A DNA stretch of 8,012 nucleotides from Gammaproteobacteria bacterium (GCA_030593785.1 JAUVGM010000093.1:1-8012), one strand, 5' to 3'; shown: positions 1-6,763, numbered from the stretch's first letter. Made by a program: numbers and translations. Notes: a model not told the origin generated them from the letters alone.

Positions 1-626
1 AGACGCCAAGCCTCAATGTTTTTATGATGACCGCTCAATAAAACATCCGGTACAGCTTGCCCGTCTAAAACTTCTGGACGAGTATAATGAGGGGTATCGA
101 GCAAGCCGTTCATAAACGAGTCCTGCTGAGCCGATTCCTCATGCCCTAACGCACCGGGTACTAATCGCGTAACGCCATCAATCAATACCATGGCTGCCAG
201 TTCACCGCCGCTGATAACGTAATCACCTATCGACCACTCTTCATCAACTTCGCTGGCTATGAGTCGTTCGTCAATACCTTCGTAACGACCACATAATAAA
301 ATAAGTTCTTCGTGTTCAAGTAAGCTTTGTAAACCGGCCTGGTCTAACTTTCGACCTTGCGGTGATAAATAAATCACCTTCGCTTTATTACTTAACACTT
401 GTCTGGCTTTGCTAATTGCTGCTCGCAATGGCTCGACCATCATGACCATACCGGGGCCGCCTCCGTAGGGACGGGCATCAACGGTGTTATGTCGATCATT
501 AGTAAAGTCTCGGGGATTAACTGTCCCCAACTGAACCAATCCTTTTTGGATGGCTCTGCCTGTCACACCATTGTCTGACACGGCACTAAACATTTCCGGG
601 AAAAGCGTCACGACTTCGATGTGCAT
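1..626 (-). CDS. trmD: tRNA (guanine-N1-)-methyltransferase TrmD, C-terminus beyond the window
   Basis: TrmD methylates G37 (N1) of tRNAs reading codons that begin with C or G, using S-adenosylmethionine, and prevents +1 frameshifting. The ATG at 626-624 opens 208 codons with no stop before the window edge. E. coli TrmD is about 255 residues, so roughly the last fifth is missing. Visible family motifs are the start MHIEVVTLFPEMF, RPYGGGPGMVMM (52-63), YLSPQGRKLDQAG (86-98), LCGRYEGIDER (111-121) and SIGDYVISGGELAAM (132-146). The last two form the trefoil-knot SAM site. R154 and D169, the residues used for G37 binding and catalysis in characterised TrmD, are both present at these positions. 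A strong Shine-Dalgarno (GAGAGG) lies about six bases upstream of the ATG. It follows rimM by 29 bases and is probably cotranscribed from the rpsP promoter. rplS would be expected next, outside the window. Confidence 0.97.
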   Translation of the reverse strand, partial: MHIEVVTLFPEMFSAVSDNGVTGRAIQKGLVQLGTVNPRDFTNDRHNTVDARPYGGGPGMVMMVEPLRAAISKARQVLSNKAKVIYLSPQGRKLDQAGLQSLLEHEELILLCGRYEGIDERLIASEVDEEWSIGDYVISGGELAAMVLIDGVTRLVPGALGHEESAQQDSFMNGLLDTPHYTRPEVLDGQAVPDVLLSGHHKNIEAWR

Positions 627-655
627 GCCTTACCTCTCCCTACTGTTAACTAGCT

Positions 656-1195
656 TTAAAATTCAGCGTCCCAGTTAACAGTCATAAAACCTTGTTCAAG
701 ATTGACCTCTTGGACAACCTCTTCAGTAATAAACGGAATCAAACGCTCGCGCTTCTTACCTTTGCTATCCTTTTCGCCACTGGTAACGATAACATCGTTA
801 GCACCGGTTTCTAACATTGAAGTAATTGTGCCTAATTCAATGCCATCTAGATTCTTTACTGATAAACCAATTAAATCATTCCAGTAATATTCACCAGAAA
901 CAGGTTTAGCCAGTTGCTCACGTTTGATTGCAATTTCAGAGCCAATTAACTCGGCTGCGATATCTCGATCTGTGCATCCCTCTAAATGAGCAACCACACC
1001 TTTACCGTGAGACTTACCTGAAAGTAACTTAAATTCTTGCCACTGCCCGTTGCGTTTTAAATACCAAGGAGAGTACGTCAGAATGTTTTCTTTCGGTTGT
1101 GTGTTAGAAAAGATTTTCACCCATCCCTTCACACCAAACAAACCATTGAGTTTGCCTACAGGTACCCATTGCTGTTCTTGATCATCGGTACTCAT
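656..1195 (-). CDS. rimM: Ribosome maturation factor RimM
   Basis: RimM binds ribosomal protein S19 and assists assembly of the 30S head domain. The product is 179 residues from the ATG at 1195-1193, close to the E. coli size (182). An N-terminal RimM beta-barrel (about 10-92) contains VGKLNGLFGVKGWVKIFS. A C-terminal PRC-type barrel (about 98-179) contains the signatures YYWNDLIG (103-110), ETGANDVIV (129-137) and RERLIPF (149-155), and the chain ends in the family-typical VNWDAEF. A TTG two codons upstream (1201) is an alternative start, but ATG is preferred because homologues begin with a short polar tail. No good Shine-Dalgarno precedes either start, unlike rpsP and trmD. A 7-bp hairpin lies just upstream in the 48-base gap to rpsP. 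Low RimM translation relative to S16 is known in the E. coli operon, and this layout fits it. Confidence 0.96.
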   Translation of the reverse strand: MSTDDQEQQWVPVGKLNGLFGVKGWVKIFSNTQPKENILTYSPWYLKRNGQWQEFKLLSGKSHGKGVVAHLEGCTDRDIAAELIGSEIAIKREQLAKPVSGEYYWNDLIGLSVKNLDGIELGTITSMLETGANDVIVTSGEKDSKGKKRERLIPFITEEVVQEVNLEQGFMTVNWDAEF

Positions 1196-1207
1196 AAGCA
1201 ATACGCA

Positions 1208-1232
1208 AATAGGCCGGAAGTACCCGCCTATT
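1208..1232 (-). promoter_or_regulatory. Hairpin in the rpsP-rimM spacer
   Basis: A perfect 7-bp inverted repeat, AATAGGC (1208-1214) with GCCTATT (1226-1232) and an 11-base loop, lies in the 48-base spacer. It ends 13 bases before the rimM ATG. It is not followed by a clean run of U in the mRNA sense, so a strong terminator is unlikely. A structure that limits rimM translation or stabilises the rpsP 3' end is a reasonable inference. Confidence 0.4.
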
Positions 1233-1243
1233 CACAAAAGCAA

Positions 1244-1492
1244 TTAAGCTGCTTTTGCTTCTGCTTTCAATAACTTAGCAACACGTTCAGAAACCTGAGC
1301 GCCTTGACCTAACCAATGATCGATACGATCTTGCTCTAGATTTAAACGAACTTCCTGGCCTTTAGCCATTGGGTTAAAATAACCCAAACGTTCGATATAA
1401 CTACTGTCACGACGAGCACGGCTGTCAGTTACAACAAGATGATAAAAGGGACGCTTCTTTGCGCCACCACGAGCTAAACGAATGGTTACCAT
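1244..1492 (-). CDS. rpsP: 30S ribosomal protein S16
   Basis: S16 is a small ribosomal protein of the 30S body that binds 16S rRNA during early assembly. The 82-residue product has the usual family length. It contains the hallmark N-terminus MVTIRLARGGAKKRPFYHLV, the segment DSRARRDSSYIERLGYFNP (23-41), and a C-terminal helix with WLGQGAQVSERVAKLL (60-75) before an Ala/Lys-rich tail. The ATG at 1492-1490 follows GAGGAA by about ten bases. It is the first gene after a promoter-like sequence at 1571-1598 and leads into rimM and trmD, as in E. coli. It is separated from ffh by a miniature inverted-repeat element. Confidence 0.98.
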   Translation of the reverse strand: MVTIRLARGGAKKRPFYHLVVTDSRARRDSSYIERLGYFNPMAKGQEVRLNLEQDRIDHWLGQGAQVSERVAKLLKAEAKAA

Positions 1493-1759
1493 TGCGCTAT
1501 ATTTCCTCGAAAAAACTAAAAATTATGATTATTTTTGTTCAAAAAATAACCCACTCACATAAGACGGCGCATTTTACTAGAAACTACAGAAAAGTGAAGG
1601 GCTTAGAGGCTTTTTAGTTGAAAAAAGACGATTTAAAACCGTTTAAATTTAAATAACGTTAATAAGCGCTATTTGACAACAACAATTCCATTACCAGCAC
1701 CGCGTTCGAATGAATTCGAACCTACATTCACATCAAAATTTTGTAACACCATCAAAGTC
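1493..1759. other. rpsP leader and AT-rich spacer
   Basis: The 267 bases between rpsP and the miniature element hold the rpsP promoter, an exact 12-base palindrome TTTAAATTTAAA (1642-1653), and a 7-bp inverted repeat TTCGAAT/ATTCGAA (1705-1720). An open frame crosses the region on the minus strand into the element, but it has no recognisable domain or ribosome-binding site. I see no RNA gene here. Confidence 0.5.
1571..1598 (-). promoter_or_regulatory. Probable sigma-70 promoter of rpsP-rimM-trmD
   Basis: On the minus strand TTCACT (1598-1593, four of six matches to TTGACA) is followed after 16 bases by TAAAAT (1576-1571, five of six matches to TATAAT). The next bases are GCGCCG, a GC-rich discriminator of the kind seen at stringently controlled ribosomal promoters. 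The start site would fall near 1563, giving a leader of about 70 bases before rpsP. Being downstream of copy A of the miniature element, it would let the operon be transcribed independently of ffh. Confidence 0.6.
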
Positions 1760-1982
1760 TGAGACCGATGTACGGGCCAGAGAGCAAGGCAAAAATCAAC
1801 GAAAAAGCGGACGAGCCCATGGACGGGCGAAGGTAGAGCAACGCAGGAGCAGTTGCCGAGCGTATACATAAGGCCGTTCTCGCACTTCCTTGTGCTTCAC
1901 GGCATAAGAACATCCATGTTCAAGTAAGTGAGCATTTTGAGGCGGTTTTTAACGCCGCTATCTGGTGCGTACATCGGTCTCA
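1760..1982. mobile_element. Miniature inverted-repeat element, copy A (223 bp, non-coding)
   Basis: The ends are perfect 15-bp inverted repeats, TGAGACCGATGTACG (1760-1774) and its complement (1968-1982). They extend imperfectly to 26 bp (23 matches; 1760-1785 and 1957-1982). The two flanking arms, 1781-1811 and about 1923-1965, match copy B at 7550-7687. Examples are GCAAGGCAAAA, CGAAAAAGCGGA, CATTTTGAGG and AACGCCGCTATCTGG against their B counterparts. The middle, about 1812-1921, is absent from copy B and carries four successive stem-loops. No transposase is encoded, so the element would be non-autonomous. I find no clear target-site duplication, so its boundaries rest on the inverted repeats and on the match to copy B. 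The right end overlaps the ffh stop codon. An origin from an IS5-like element is a guess from the GAGACC termini. Confidence 0.8.
1812..1921. repeat. Structured insert with four stem-loops inside copy A
   Basis: Four consecutive inverted repeats are seen. GCCC/GGGC is at 1815-1818 and 1825-1828. GCAAC/GTTGC is at 1838-1842 and 1852-1856. GCCGT/ACGGC is at 1873-1877 and 1899-1903, with an inner GCAC/GTGC at 1882-1885 and 1892-1895. GAACAT/ATGTTC is at 1908-1913 and 1916-1921. The segment is richer in GC than its surroundings and replaces a short hairpin found at the same place in copy B. It could be a secondary insertion or the longer ancestral core. Function unknown. Confidence 0.5.
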
Positions 1983-3335
1983 CATCATTCCGGGGGGGAG
2001 CTGTCCTTTCATGCTGCGCATCATCTTCGCCATCCCCCCACCTTTCATCTTCTTCATCATTTTCTGCATTTGGGTAAATTGCTTCAACAGACGATTCACA
2101 TCTTGAACTTGCAAACCGCAGCCAGCAGCAATACGTTTTTTCCTTGAACCTTTGATAACGTCGGGGAAACGACGTTCTTTTGCTGTCATTGAGCTGATAA
2201 TTGCTTCTAAATGCAACATTTTCTTATCGTCAACTTGATCCATTGCACCTTTAGGGATGTTTGGCATGCCGGGTAATTTACCCATTAGGCTGGCTATGCC
2301 ACCCATGTTTTTCATTTGACTTAATTGGTCACTAAAATCCTCTAAATCAAAACCTTTGCCTTTTTTGATTTTGTTTGCCAATTTAGCCGCTTTGGCAGTA
2401 TCGACACTGCTCTGAACATCTTCAACCAAACTAACGACATCACCCATACCTAAGATTCGTGAAGCTATACGCTCTGGATGGAAAGGTTCTAGTGCAGACA
2501 TCTTCTCACCCACACCAATAAACTTAATTGGCTTACCGGTAATAAAACGTGTTGAGAGTGCTGCACCACCACGCGCATCACCGTCTGTTTTGGTCAGGAT
2601 GACACCGGTTAATGGCAAGGCATCATTAAAGGCTTTGGAAGTATTCGCGGCATCTTGCCCGGTCATACTATCTACAACAAACAAAGTTTCTGCCGGATTT
2701 ACCGCGGCATGCAGGCGCTTGATTTCGCCCATCATTTCATCATCAACATGCAGGCGACCTGCGGTATCGATGATTAAAACATCGTTATTTTGGATTTTTG
2801 CTTCTTTGATTGCAGCATTTGCGATATCGACGGGGTCTTGCTCGACGGTAGAAGGAAAAAAGTTAGCCCCTACTTCAGCGGCAACTGTTTCAAGTTGCTT
2901 GATTGCTGCTGGACGATATACATCAGCACTCACAACCATGACCGATTTTTTCTGTTTTTCTTTTAACCAACGAGCAAGTTTTGCCACTGTGGTCGTTTTA
3001 CCTGCACCTTGTAACCCTGCCATTAAAATAACCGCGGGAGGCGTTACACTTAAGTTGAGGCTTTCATTCGCCTCTCCCATAATGGCCGCTAATTCATCAT
3101 TAACAACTTTAACCAGGGCTTGTCCCGGGGTCAGGCTCTTTAATACCTTATCGCCCAGTGCTTTTTCTTTAACATGATCGATAAATTCTCGTACCACCGG
3201 CAAAGCAACATCGGCTTCGAGTAATGCCATGCGTACTTCACGCATCGTATCTTTAATATTGTCTTCTGTGAGGCGACCAACTCCGCGTAAGTTACGGACG
3301 GTTTGGCCAAGACGTTCTGATAAACTATCGAACAT
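1980..3335 (-). CDS. ffh: Signal recognition particle GTPase Ffh (SRP54)
   Basis: Ffh binds 4.5S RNA and signal sequences of nascent membrane proteins and docks them at the membrane through FtsY. The product is 451 residues (E. coli 453). The N domain spans about 1-90. The G domain (about 100-295) has GLQGAGKTTT (107-116), DVYRPAA (138-144), DTAGR (190-194), TKTDGDARGG (248-257) and GVGE (274-277). The M domain (about 328-451) is methionine-rich and has the RNA-binding SRKKRIAAGCG (397-407). The ATG at 3335-3333 follows AGGA by about ten bases. The protein ends at LPPGMM, a few residues earlier than E. coli Ffh, and its TGA stop (1982-1980) lies in the terminal repeat of the miniature element. 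All functional motifs are intact. Confidence 0.98.
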   Translation of the reverse strand: MFDSLSERLGQTVRNLRGVGRLTEDNIKDTMREVRMALLEADVALPVVREFIDHVKEKALGDKVLKSLTPGQALVKVVNDELAAIMGEANESLNLSVTPPAVILMAGLQGAGKTTTVAKLARWLKEKQKKSVMVVSADVYRPAAIKQLETVAAEVGANFFPSTVEQDPVDIANAAIKEAKIQNNDVLIIDTAGRLHVDDEMMGEIKRLHAAVNPAETLFVVDSMTGQDAANTSKAFNDALPLTGVILTKTDGDARGGAALSTRFITGKPIKFIGVGEKMSALEPFHPERIASRILGMGDVVSLVEDVQSSVDTAKAAKLANKIKKGKGFDLEDFSDQLSQMKNMGGIASLMGKLPGMPNIPKGAMDQVDDKKMLHLEAIISSMTAKERRFPDVIKGSRKKRIAAGCGLQVQDVNRLLKQFTQMQKMMKKMKGGGMAKMMRSMKGQLPPGMM

Positions 3336-3370
3336 AATGCTTTATTCCTGCATAAATACTTTAAAAAATG

Positions 3371-3383
3371 TCAGAGGCTCTGA
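3371..3383 (-). promoter_or_regulatory. Palindrome in the ffh leader: weak terminator or operator
   Basis: TCAGAGGCTCTGA is a perfect inverted repeat around a single central base. On the minus strand it is followed by CATTTTTT, so it could act as a weak terminator for the upstream phosphodiesterase-like gene, though the stem is only about five pairs with a three-base loop. It also abuts a -10-like TAAAAT (3388-3383, minus strand), which would place it at the start of an ffh transcript as a possible operator. No good -35 is visible. Confidence 0.35.
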
Positions 3384-3469
3384 TTTTACAGAGATTACTC
3401 ATATCCAGAACGAATGATTATAGCTTAAATTCAGGAATGAAATAAAAGAGAAAAACAACTTAAGTATAG

Positions 3470-4234
3470 CTAGAGAGTAAAAGACTGACCGGAGGAGAGA
3501 GGATGAATGCTGTGTGTCGTAATGGCCTTTTGGCATTCACCAAATATCAGGCCTTCAGCACCGGGTTTATTATGGCTTATATAAATAGCCGGTTTATGAT
3601 TTAGTTTTGCTATATCTGGACCTAATAATTCAGCACAATAATGTCCCGACAAATGACACAGTTCAATGTCTTTGTTCGCAAAAGCGGACTCAACGATCAG
3701 TAAATCCAGTTTGTCATGCTTGTTTAACGCAGCCCAAAAAGTGTCATTCGTTGTGGTATCACCACTAAAAGCAAACGTCCCCGTTTCTGACCCAACGCGA
3801 TAACCTACACCTGGCACGACATGATTCACTTTAATCATTTCTATTTTTCGATTGTTTAATTCGATGGTTTCACCCACTTGCATAACCTGGTATTGCATTA
3901 CAGGATTCGCAGAATTGGGTAAACGAGTAAAGTCAGGCCAGATGATGTTATTAAAAATATGTTTTTTTAATGCATCGATAGTCTCGGCAAGCCCATGGAT
4001 AATAATGGGTTCCTTGATATTATCGAACATCGTATCAACCAAAAATGGGATGCTGGTGATGTGATCAAGATGGGAATGGGTCAGGAATATATGGCGAATG
4101 CACGACATTGCCTGCAAGTTCAAGTCTCCAAGACCTGTACCCGCATCTATCACAATATCCTCATCTATTAGTAATGTTGTTGTTCGCAGTTGTCCACCAA
4201 CACCTCCACTACATCCTAAAACTTTCAGCTCCAT
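3470..4234 (-). CDS. Metallo-beta-lactamase-fold cyclic-nucleotide phosphodiesterase-like protein
   Basis: The product is 254 residues from the ATG at 4234-4232. It starts MELKVLGCSGG and has the metal-binding motif HSHLDH (53-58). Further likely ligands are H138 (VNHVVPGVGYR), D159 (FSGDTTTND) and H221 (ISHNKPG), so the full two-metal site appears intact. The overall pattern, including LRTTTLLIDEDIVIDAGTG and IIWPDFTRLP, matches proteobacterial proteins annotated as 3',5'-cyclic-nucleotide (class II cAMP-type) phosphodiesterases. The substrate is not proven by sequence. The protein is probably cytoplasmic, as no signal peptide is seen. In-frame starts at 4246 (ATG) and 4273 (TTG) add residues not expected in the family. 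AAGGGG lies 12 bases before the chosen ATG, a poor spacing, so the start is less certain. The gene sits between ffh and ypjD, co-directional with ffh and 134 bases upstream of it. Arylsulfatase-like or other hydrolase activity is possible. Confidence 0.82.
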   Translation of the reverse strand: MELKVLGCSGGVGGQLRTTTLLIDEDIVIDAGTGLGDLNLQAMSCIRHIFLTHSHLDHITSIPFLVDTMFDNIKEPIIIHGLAETIDALKKHIFNNIIWPDFTRLPNSANPVMQYQVMQVGETIELNNRKIEMIKVNHVVPGVGYRVGSETGTFAFSGDTTTNDTFWAALNKHDKLDLLIVESAFANKDIELCHLSGHYCAELLGPDIAKLNHKPAIYISHNKPGAEGLIFGECQKAITTHSIHPLSSGQSFTL

Positions 4235-4351
4235 GAACCGATACATCCCCTTGATTACTGCATTATTCTTCAAACAAGCTCTAAATCAATACATCTTAAA
4301 AAAGCGAGTGATTTTATGGTGCTAATACTGCCATACCTAAGTAAAACAAAA

Positions 4352-4367
4352 TGCTACACGGGTCACA
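4352..4367. promoter_or_regulatory. Possible CRP-like site upstream of the phosphodiesterase-like gene
   Basis: TGCTA-N6-TCACA matches the CRP consensus TGTGA-N6-TCACA at eight of ten fixed positions, with one half perfect. It lies about 120 bases upstream of the phosphodiesterase-like start, in the divergent intergenic region. A single imperfect match in AT-rich DNA can occur by chance. The link to a cyclic-nucleotide enzyme is suggestive only. Confidence 0.2.
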
Positions 4368-4454
4368 AGTCATTTACATGCACTTAGCCTATATTACCTT
4401 CCAATTGACGAAGTTTTCCTGATATTTGACGATTGATACACCGAAGTTATGTAA

Positions 4455-4497
4455 GTTAATAAATAATTGCTTCTCAATCTGTATATTATTTATTAAC
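4455..4497. promoter_or_regulatory. 13-bp perfect inverted repeat upstream of the ypjD-like gene
   Basis: GTTAATAAATAAT (4455-4467) and its exact complement ATTATTTATTAAC (4485-4497) are separated by 17 bases. Their centres are 30 bases apart, about three helical turns. The right arm overlaps a -10-like TATTAT (4484-4489). The repeat ends 52 bases before the ATG at 4550. It could be a two-site operator or a leader hairpin. It lacks the GC-rich stem of a terminator. Confidence 0.5.
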
Positions 4498-4549
4498 GTC
4501 TTCAAAGTTGCGTTTCCTTATGCGATCATAAGCTAACGAGAATAAAAAT

Positions 4550-5344
4550 ATGATCACAATAAATATAACTCTATCCATTTTACTTTATGCCATTGCTACA
4601 GGCTTGTTACTGAAGCAATGGTTAGTAGTTAAGGGTGGCTCTAATAAGCTGCCCTTATATATTGCTGTCGCAGCGGTTATTTTTCATGCATTCACACTGC
4701 ACACCGTTATTTTCACAGCGCAAGGTATTGATATTGGATTCTTTAGTGCGCTGACTTTTACCGCCTGGTTAATGGCAACATTACTCGTGATCGCCAGCTT
4801 TTCTTTGCCAATTGGTTGCTTAGGTTTACTGGTTTACCCTTTTGCCTTAGTGACACTTATTTTTAGAGCCTTCAGCGATCAACAACATGTTTTAACCGAT
4901 GTTCTTGCTCCGGGTATGCAAACACATATTTTATTTTCACTTCTTGCTTATTGTGTGCTGAGTATTGCCGTTGCCCAGGCTATCCTCCTATATATACAAG
5001 ATAAGTATTTACACAATAAACACCCTTCCGGTTTTTTACAGAGTTTGCCGTCGCTTGAAACCATGCAAATTTTATTATTCCGTATCATTGCGCTGGGTGT
5101 AATTGCATTAAGTATTTCTTTGCTTAGCGGCTTTATTTATTTAGATGATATGTTTGCTCAACACCTTGTACATAAAACGATTTTGTCACTAATTGCATGG
5201 GCTGTGTTTGTTGTTTTATTGATTGGACATTACAGATTTGGCTGGCGTGGAAAAATTGCCATTAAGTGGAGTCTCGCTGGATTTACACTGCTTATGTTGG
5301 CCTATTTTGGTAGCAAGTTCGTTATTGAATTAGTACTACCATAA
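4550..5344 (+). CDS. ypjD: Inner membrane protein, YpjD/CcsA cytochrome c assembly-fold family
   Basis: The product is 264 residues with about eight hydrophobic membrane segments, near 5-24, 34-54, 63-83, 88-106, 124-148, 175-197, 208-226 and 238-256. It resembles E. coli YpjD in length and in conserved features: the HAFTLH segment (46-51), PGMQTHILFSLLAYCVLS (121-138), HKTILSLIAW (208-217), LLIGHYRFGWRG (223-234) and AYFGSKFV (251-258). Histidines at 46, 51, 126, 208 and 227 lie in or near membrane segments and recall haem ligands of CcsA-type proteins. The tryptophan-rich WGxxW haem-handling motif of true CcsA/CcmC is not seen, so cytochrome assembly should not be assumed. Membership with the next gene's family (CorE/CorB naming in enterics) suggests a link to divalent-cation tolerance. 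The ATG has only a weak ribosome-binding site (ACGAGAA). The gene is divergent from the ffh group. Confidence 0.88.
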   Translation: MITINITLSILLYAIATGLLLKQWLVVKGGSNKLPLYIAVAAVIFHAFTLHTVIFTAQGIDIGFFSALTFTAWLMATLLVIASFSLPIGCLGLLVYPFALVTLIFRAFSDQQHVLTDVLAPGMQTHILFSLLAYCVLSIAVAQAILLYIQDKYLHNKHPSGFLQSLPSLETMQILLFRIIALGVIALSISLLSGFIYLDDMFAQHLVHKTILSLIAWAVFVVLLIGHYRFGWRGKIAIKWSLAGFTLLMLAYFGSKFVIELVLP

Positions 5345-5381
5345 TAATTTAGCTATAAATTCTTTTTCTATTAGTACTGTG

Positions 5382-5396
5382 GGCATGCACTATGCC
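5382..5396 (+). other. Short hairpin after the ypjD-like gene
   Basis: GGCAT (5382-5386) and ATGCC (5392-5396) form a perfect 5-bp stem with a five-base loop, with ACT/AGT as possible outer pairs. No U-run follows, so if it terminates ypjD transcription it would do so weakly. Confidence 0.25.
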
Positions 5397-5416
5397 AGTT
5401 ATTATTGCTGAATCAC

Positions 5417-5445
5417 TTGACACTTTGCCCCGTAATACATCTAAT
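5417..5445 (+). promoter_or_regulatory. Strong sigma-70 promoter of the CNNM/CorB-like gene
   Basis: An exact TTGACA (5417-5422), a 17-base spacer and TCTAAT (5440-5445, five of six matches to TATAAT) make a near-consensus promoter. The start site would be near 5452, giving a leader of about 28 bases that contains the Shine-Dalgarno AGAAGG (5463-5468). The gene is therefore probably expressed independently of ypjD, 73 bases upstream. Confidence 0.75.
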
Positions 5446-5479
5446 TAGCCTATTGTAATTACAGAAGGTTATACCCTCT

Positions 5480-6763
5480 TTGGACGACATTCCCATAAGT
5501 ATGCTCTTCAGCATACTCATATTCCTGATATTAGTTTCTGGCTTTTTCTCTGGTTCTGAAACAGGCTTAATGAGCCTGAATCGTTACCGATTGCGTCACC
5601 TTGTGGACAAAAAAAATAAAGGTGCAATGCGTGCTTTTCGCCTATTACAAAAACCAGATAAGTTAATTGGCATTATTTTATTGGGCAATAACTTTGTAAA
5701 TATTCTTGCATCAGCCATCGCGACTGTCATTGGTATTCGTTTATTTGGTGAAGCGGGGATTCTCATCGCCACTATAATTCTAACTGTTATTGTTCTTATT
5801 TTTGCCGAGGTGACTCCAAAGACTATCGCGGCAATGCACCCTGAAAAATTTGCTTTACCCGCAACGCTTATCCTGGAACCACTACTGAGATTGCTTTATC
5901 CCTTTGTTTGGTTCATTAACCTTTCATCAAAAGTTATTTTTAAAATATTAGGCATTCGGGAAACGACCAGTAGTGACAAATTAAGCAGCGAAGAACTTCG
6001 CATTGTTGTGAATGAAGCCGCCACCATGATCCCCAAAGGTCATCAAAAAATGCTTTTAAGTATTTTAGATTTAGAAAAAGTGACGGTAGATGACATCATG
6101 GTGCCGCGAAATGAAATTATTGGTATCGATCTCGAAGATGAGTGGTCTGACATTATTAAACAGCTCGCTGATACTCAACATACTCGTTTACCTATTTTTG
6201 AAGGCGATATAGATCATATTATTGGTATTATTCACATTCGCAGAGCGTTACGTTTTTTCCACAATGAAGATACAACTAAAGAAGACTTCAAAAAAATAAT
6301 CCGTGAAGCATACTATGTTCCAACAGGTACGCCATTAAATACCCAATTACTTAACTTTCAACATGAACGCCGCCGCAATGCCATGGTAGTCAATGAATAT
6401 GGCGATATTCTTGGTATTGTTACACTCGAAGACATTCTGGAAGAGATTGTGGGCGAGTTTACAACCGATCCATCTGCAAGTCGTAAAGATGTTCAGACTA
6501 AAGAAGATGGAAACTACCTGATTGATGGCAGCATTACCGTACGAGAACTGAACAAGCTACTCGACTGGAAACTACCCATTGAAGGTCCAAAAACATTAAA
6601 TGGACTCATTATTGAGTATTTAGAACATATACCTGAGCCCGGCACGAGTATGTTGCTAGACAACTACCCAATTGAAATTATACAAACAACAAAAAATGCT
6701 GTGAAAACGGTTTTAGTTGATCCTAACTGGAATAAAACTCAACAAACGCTTTCCGAAGACTAA
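5480..6763 (+). CDS. yfjD: CNNM/CorB (YfjD)-family transporter: DUF21 membrane domain, CBS pair, CorC/HlyC domain
   Basis: The product is 427 residues (E. coli YfjD 428). The DUF21 membrane domain (about 8-155) has the signature FFSGSETGLMSLNRYRLRHL (22-41), LLGNNFVNILASA (67-79) and FAEVTPKTIA (108-117), with membrane segments near 8-24, 64-88, 92-112 and 130-156. Two CBS motifs follow (about 205-262 and 272-328), with IMVPRNEIIGI (206-216), TRLPIFEGDIDHIIGI (235-250) and MVVNEYGDILGIVTLEDILEEIVGE (302-326). A CorC_HlyC domain (about 340-415) closes the protein. CNNM family members export Mg2+ or Co2+ and related cations, gated by nucleotide binding to the CBS pair. The TTG start has AGAAGG 11 bases upstream and an N-terminus like that of YfjD. 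An ATG at 5501 is possible but has no Shine-Dalgarno and would trim the first membrane segment. The neighbour pair ypjD-yfjD matches enterics. Confidence 0.93.
   Translation: MDDIPISMLFSILIFLILVSGFFSGSETGLMSLNRYRLRHLVDKKNKGAMRAFRLLQKPDKLIGIILLGNNFVNILASAIATVIGIRLFGEAGILIATIILTVIVLIFAEVTPKTIAAMHPEKFALPATLILEPLLRLLYPFVWFINLSSKVIFKILGIRETTSSDKLSSEELRIVVNEAATMIPKGHQKMLLSILDLEKVTVDDIMVPRNEIIGIDLEDEWSDIIKQLADTQHTRLPIFEGDIDHIIGIIHIRRALRFFHNEDTTKEDFKKIIREAYYVPTGTPLNTQLLNFQHERRRNAMVVNEYGDILGIVTLEDILEEIVGEFTTDPSASRKDVQTKEDGNYLIDGSITVRELNKLLDWKLPIEGPKTLNGLIIEYLEHIPEPGTSMLLDNYPIEIIQTTKNAVKTVLVDPNWNKTQQTLSED

Noticed and set aside
702..887. Plus-strand open frame within rimM
   Set aside because: Antisense shadow of a clear rimM gene, with no ribosome-binding site.
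1705..1720. TTCGAAT-GA-ATTCGAA as a tRNA T-arm or attachment site
   Set aside because: The GGTTCGAA bases recall a tRNA T-loop, but no acceptor, anticodon or D-arm can be paired around it; it is only a short inverted repeat.
1669..1869. 66-codon minus-strand open frame between rpsP and ffh
   Set aside because: It starts inside the miniature element, has no Shine-Dalgarno or recognisable domain, and its N-terminal half is element sequence.
1760..1982. Target-site duplication around copy A
   Set aside because: Bases flanking the terminal repeats do not match beyond one base; CATCA occurs on both sides but is not flush with the left end.
2590..3177. 195-codon plus-strand open frame
   Set aside because: It is fully antisense to ffh, whose protein and motifs are unambiguous.
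4405..4431. Two TTGACG direct repeats as promoters for the ypjD-like gene
   Set aside because: Neither has a reasonable -10 at 16-18 bases; TATGTA after the second is only a three-of-six match.
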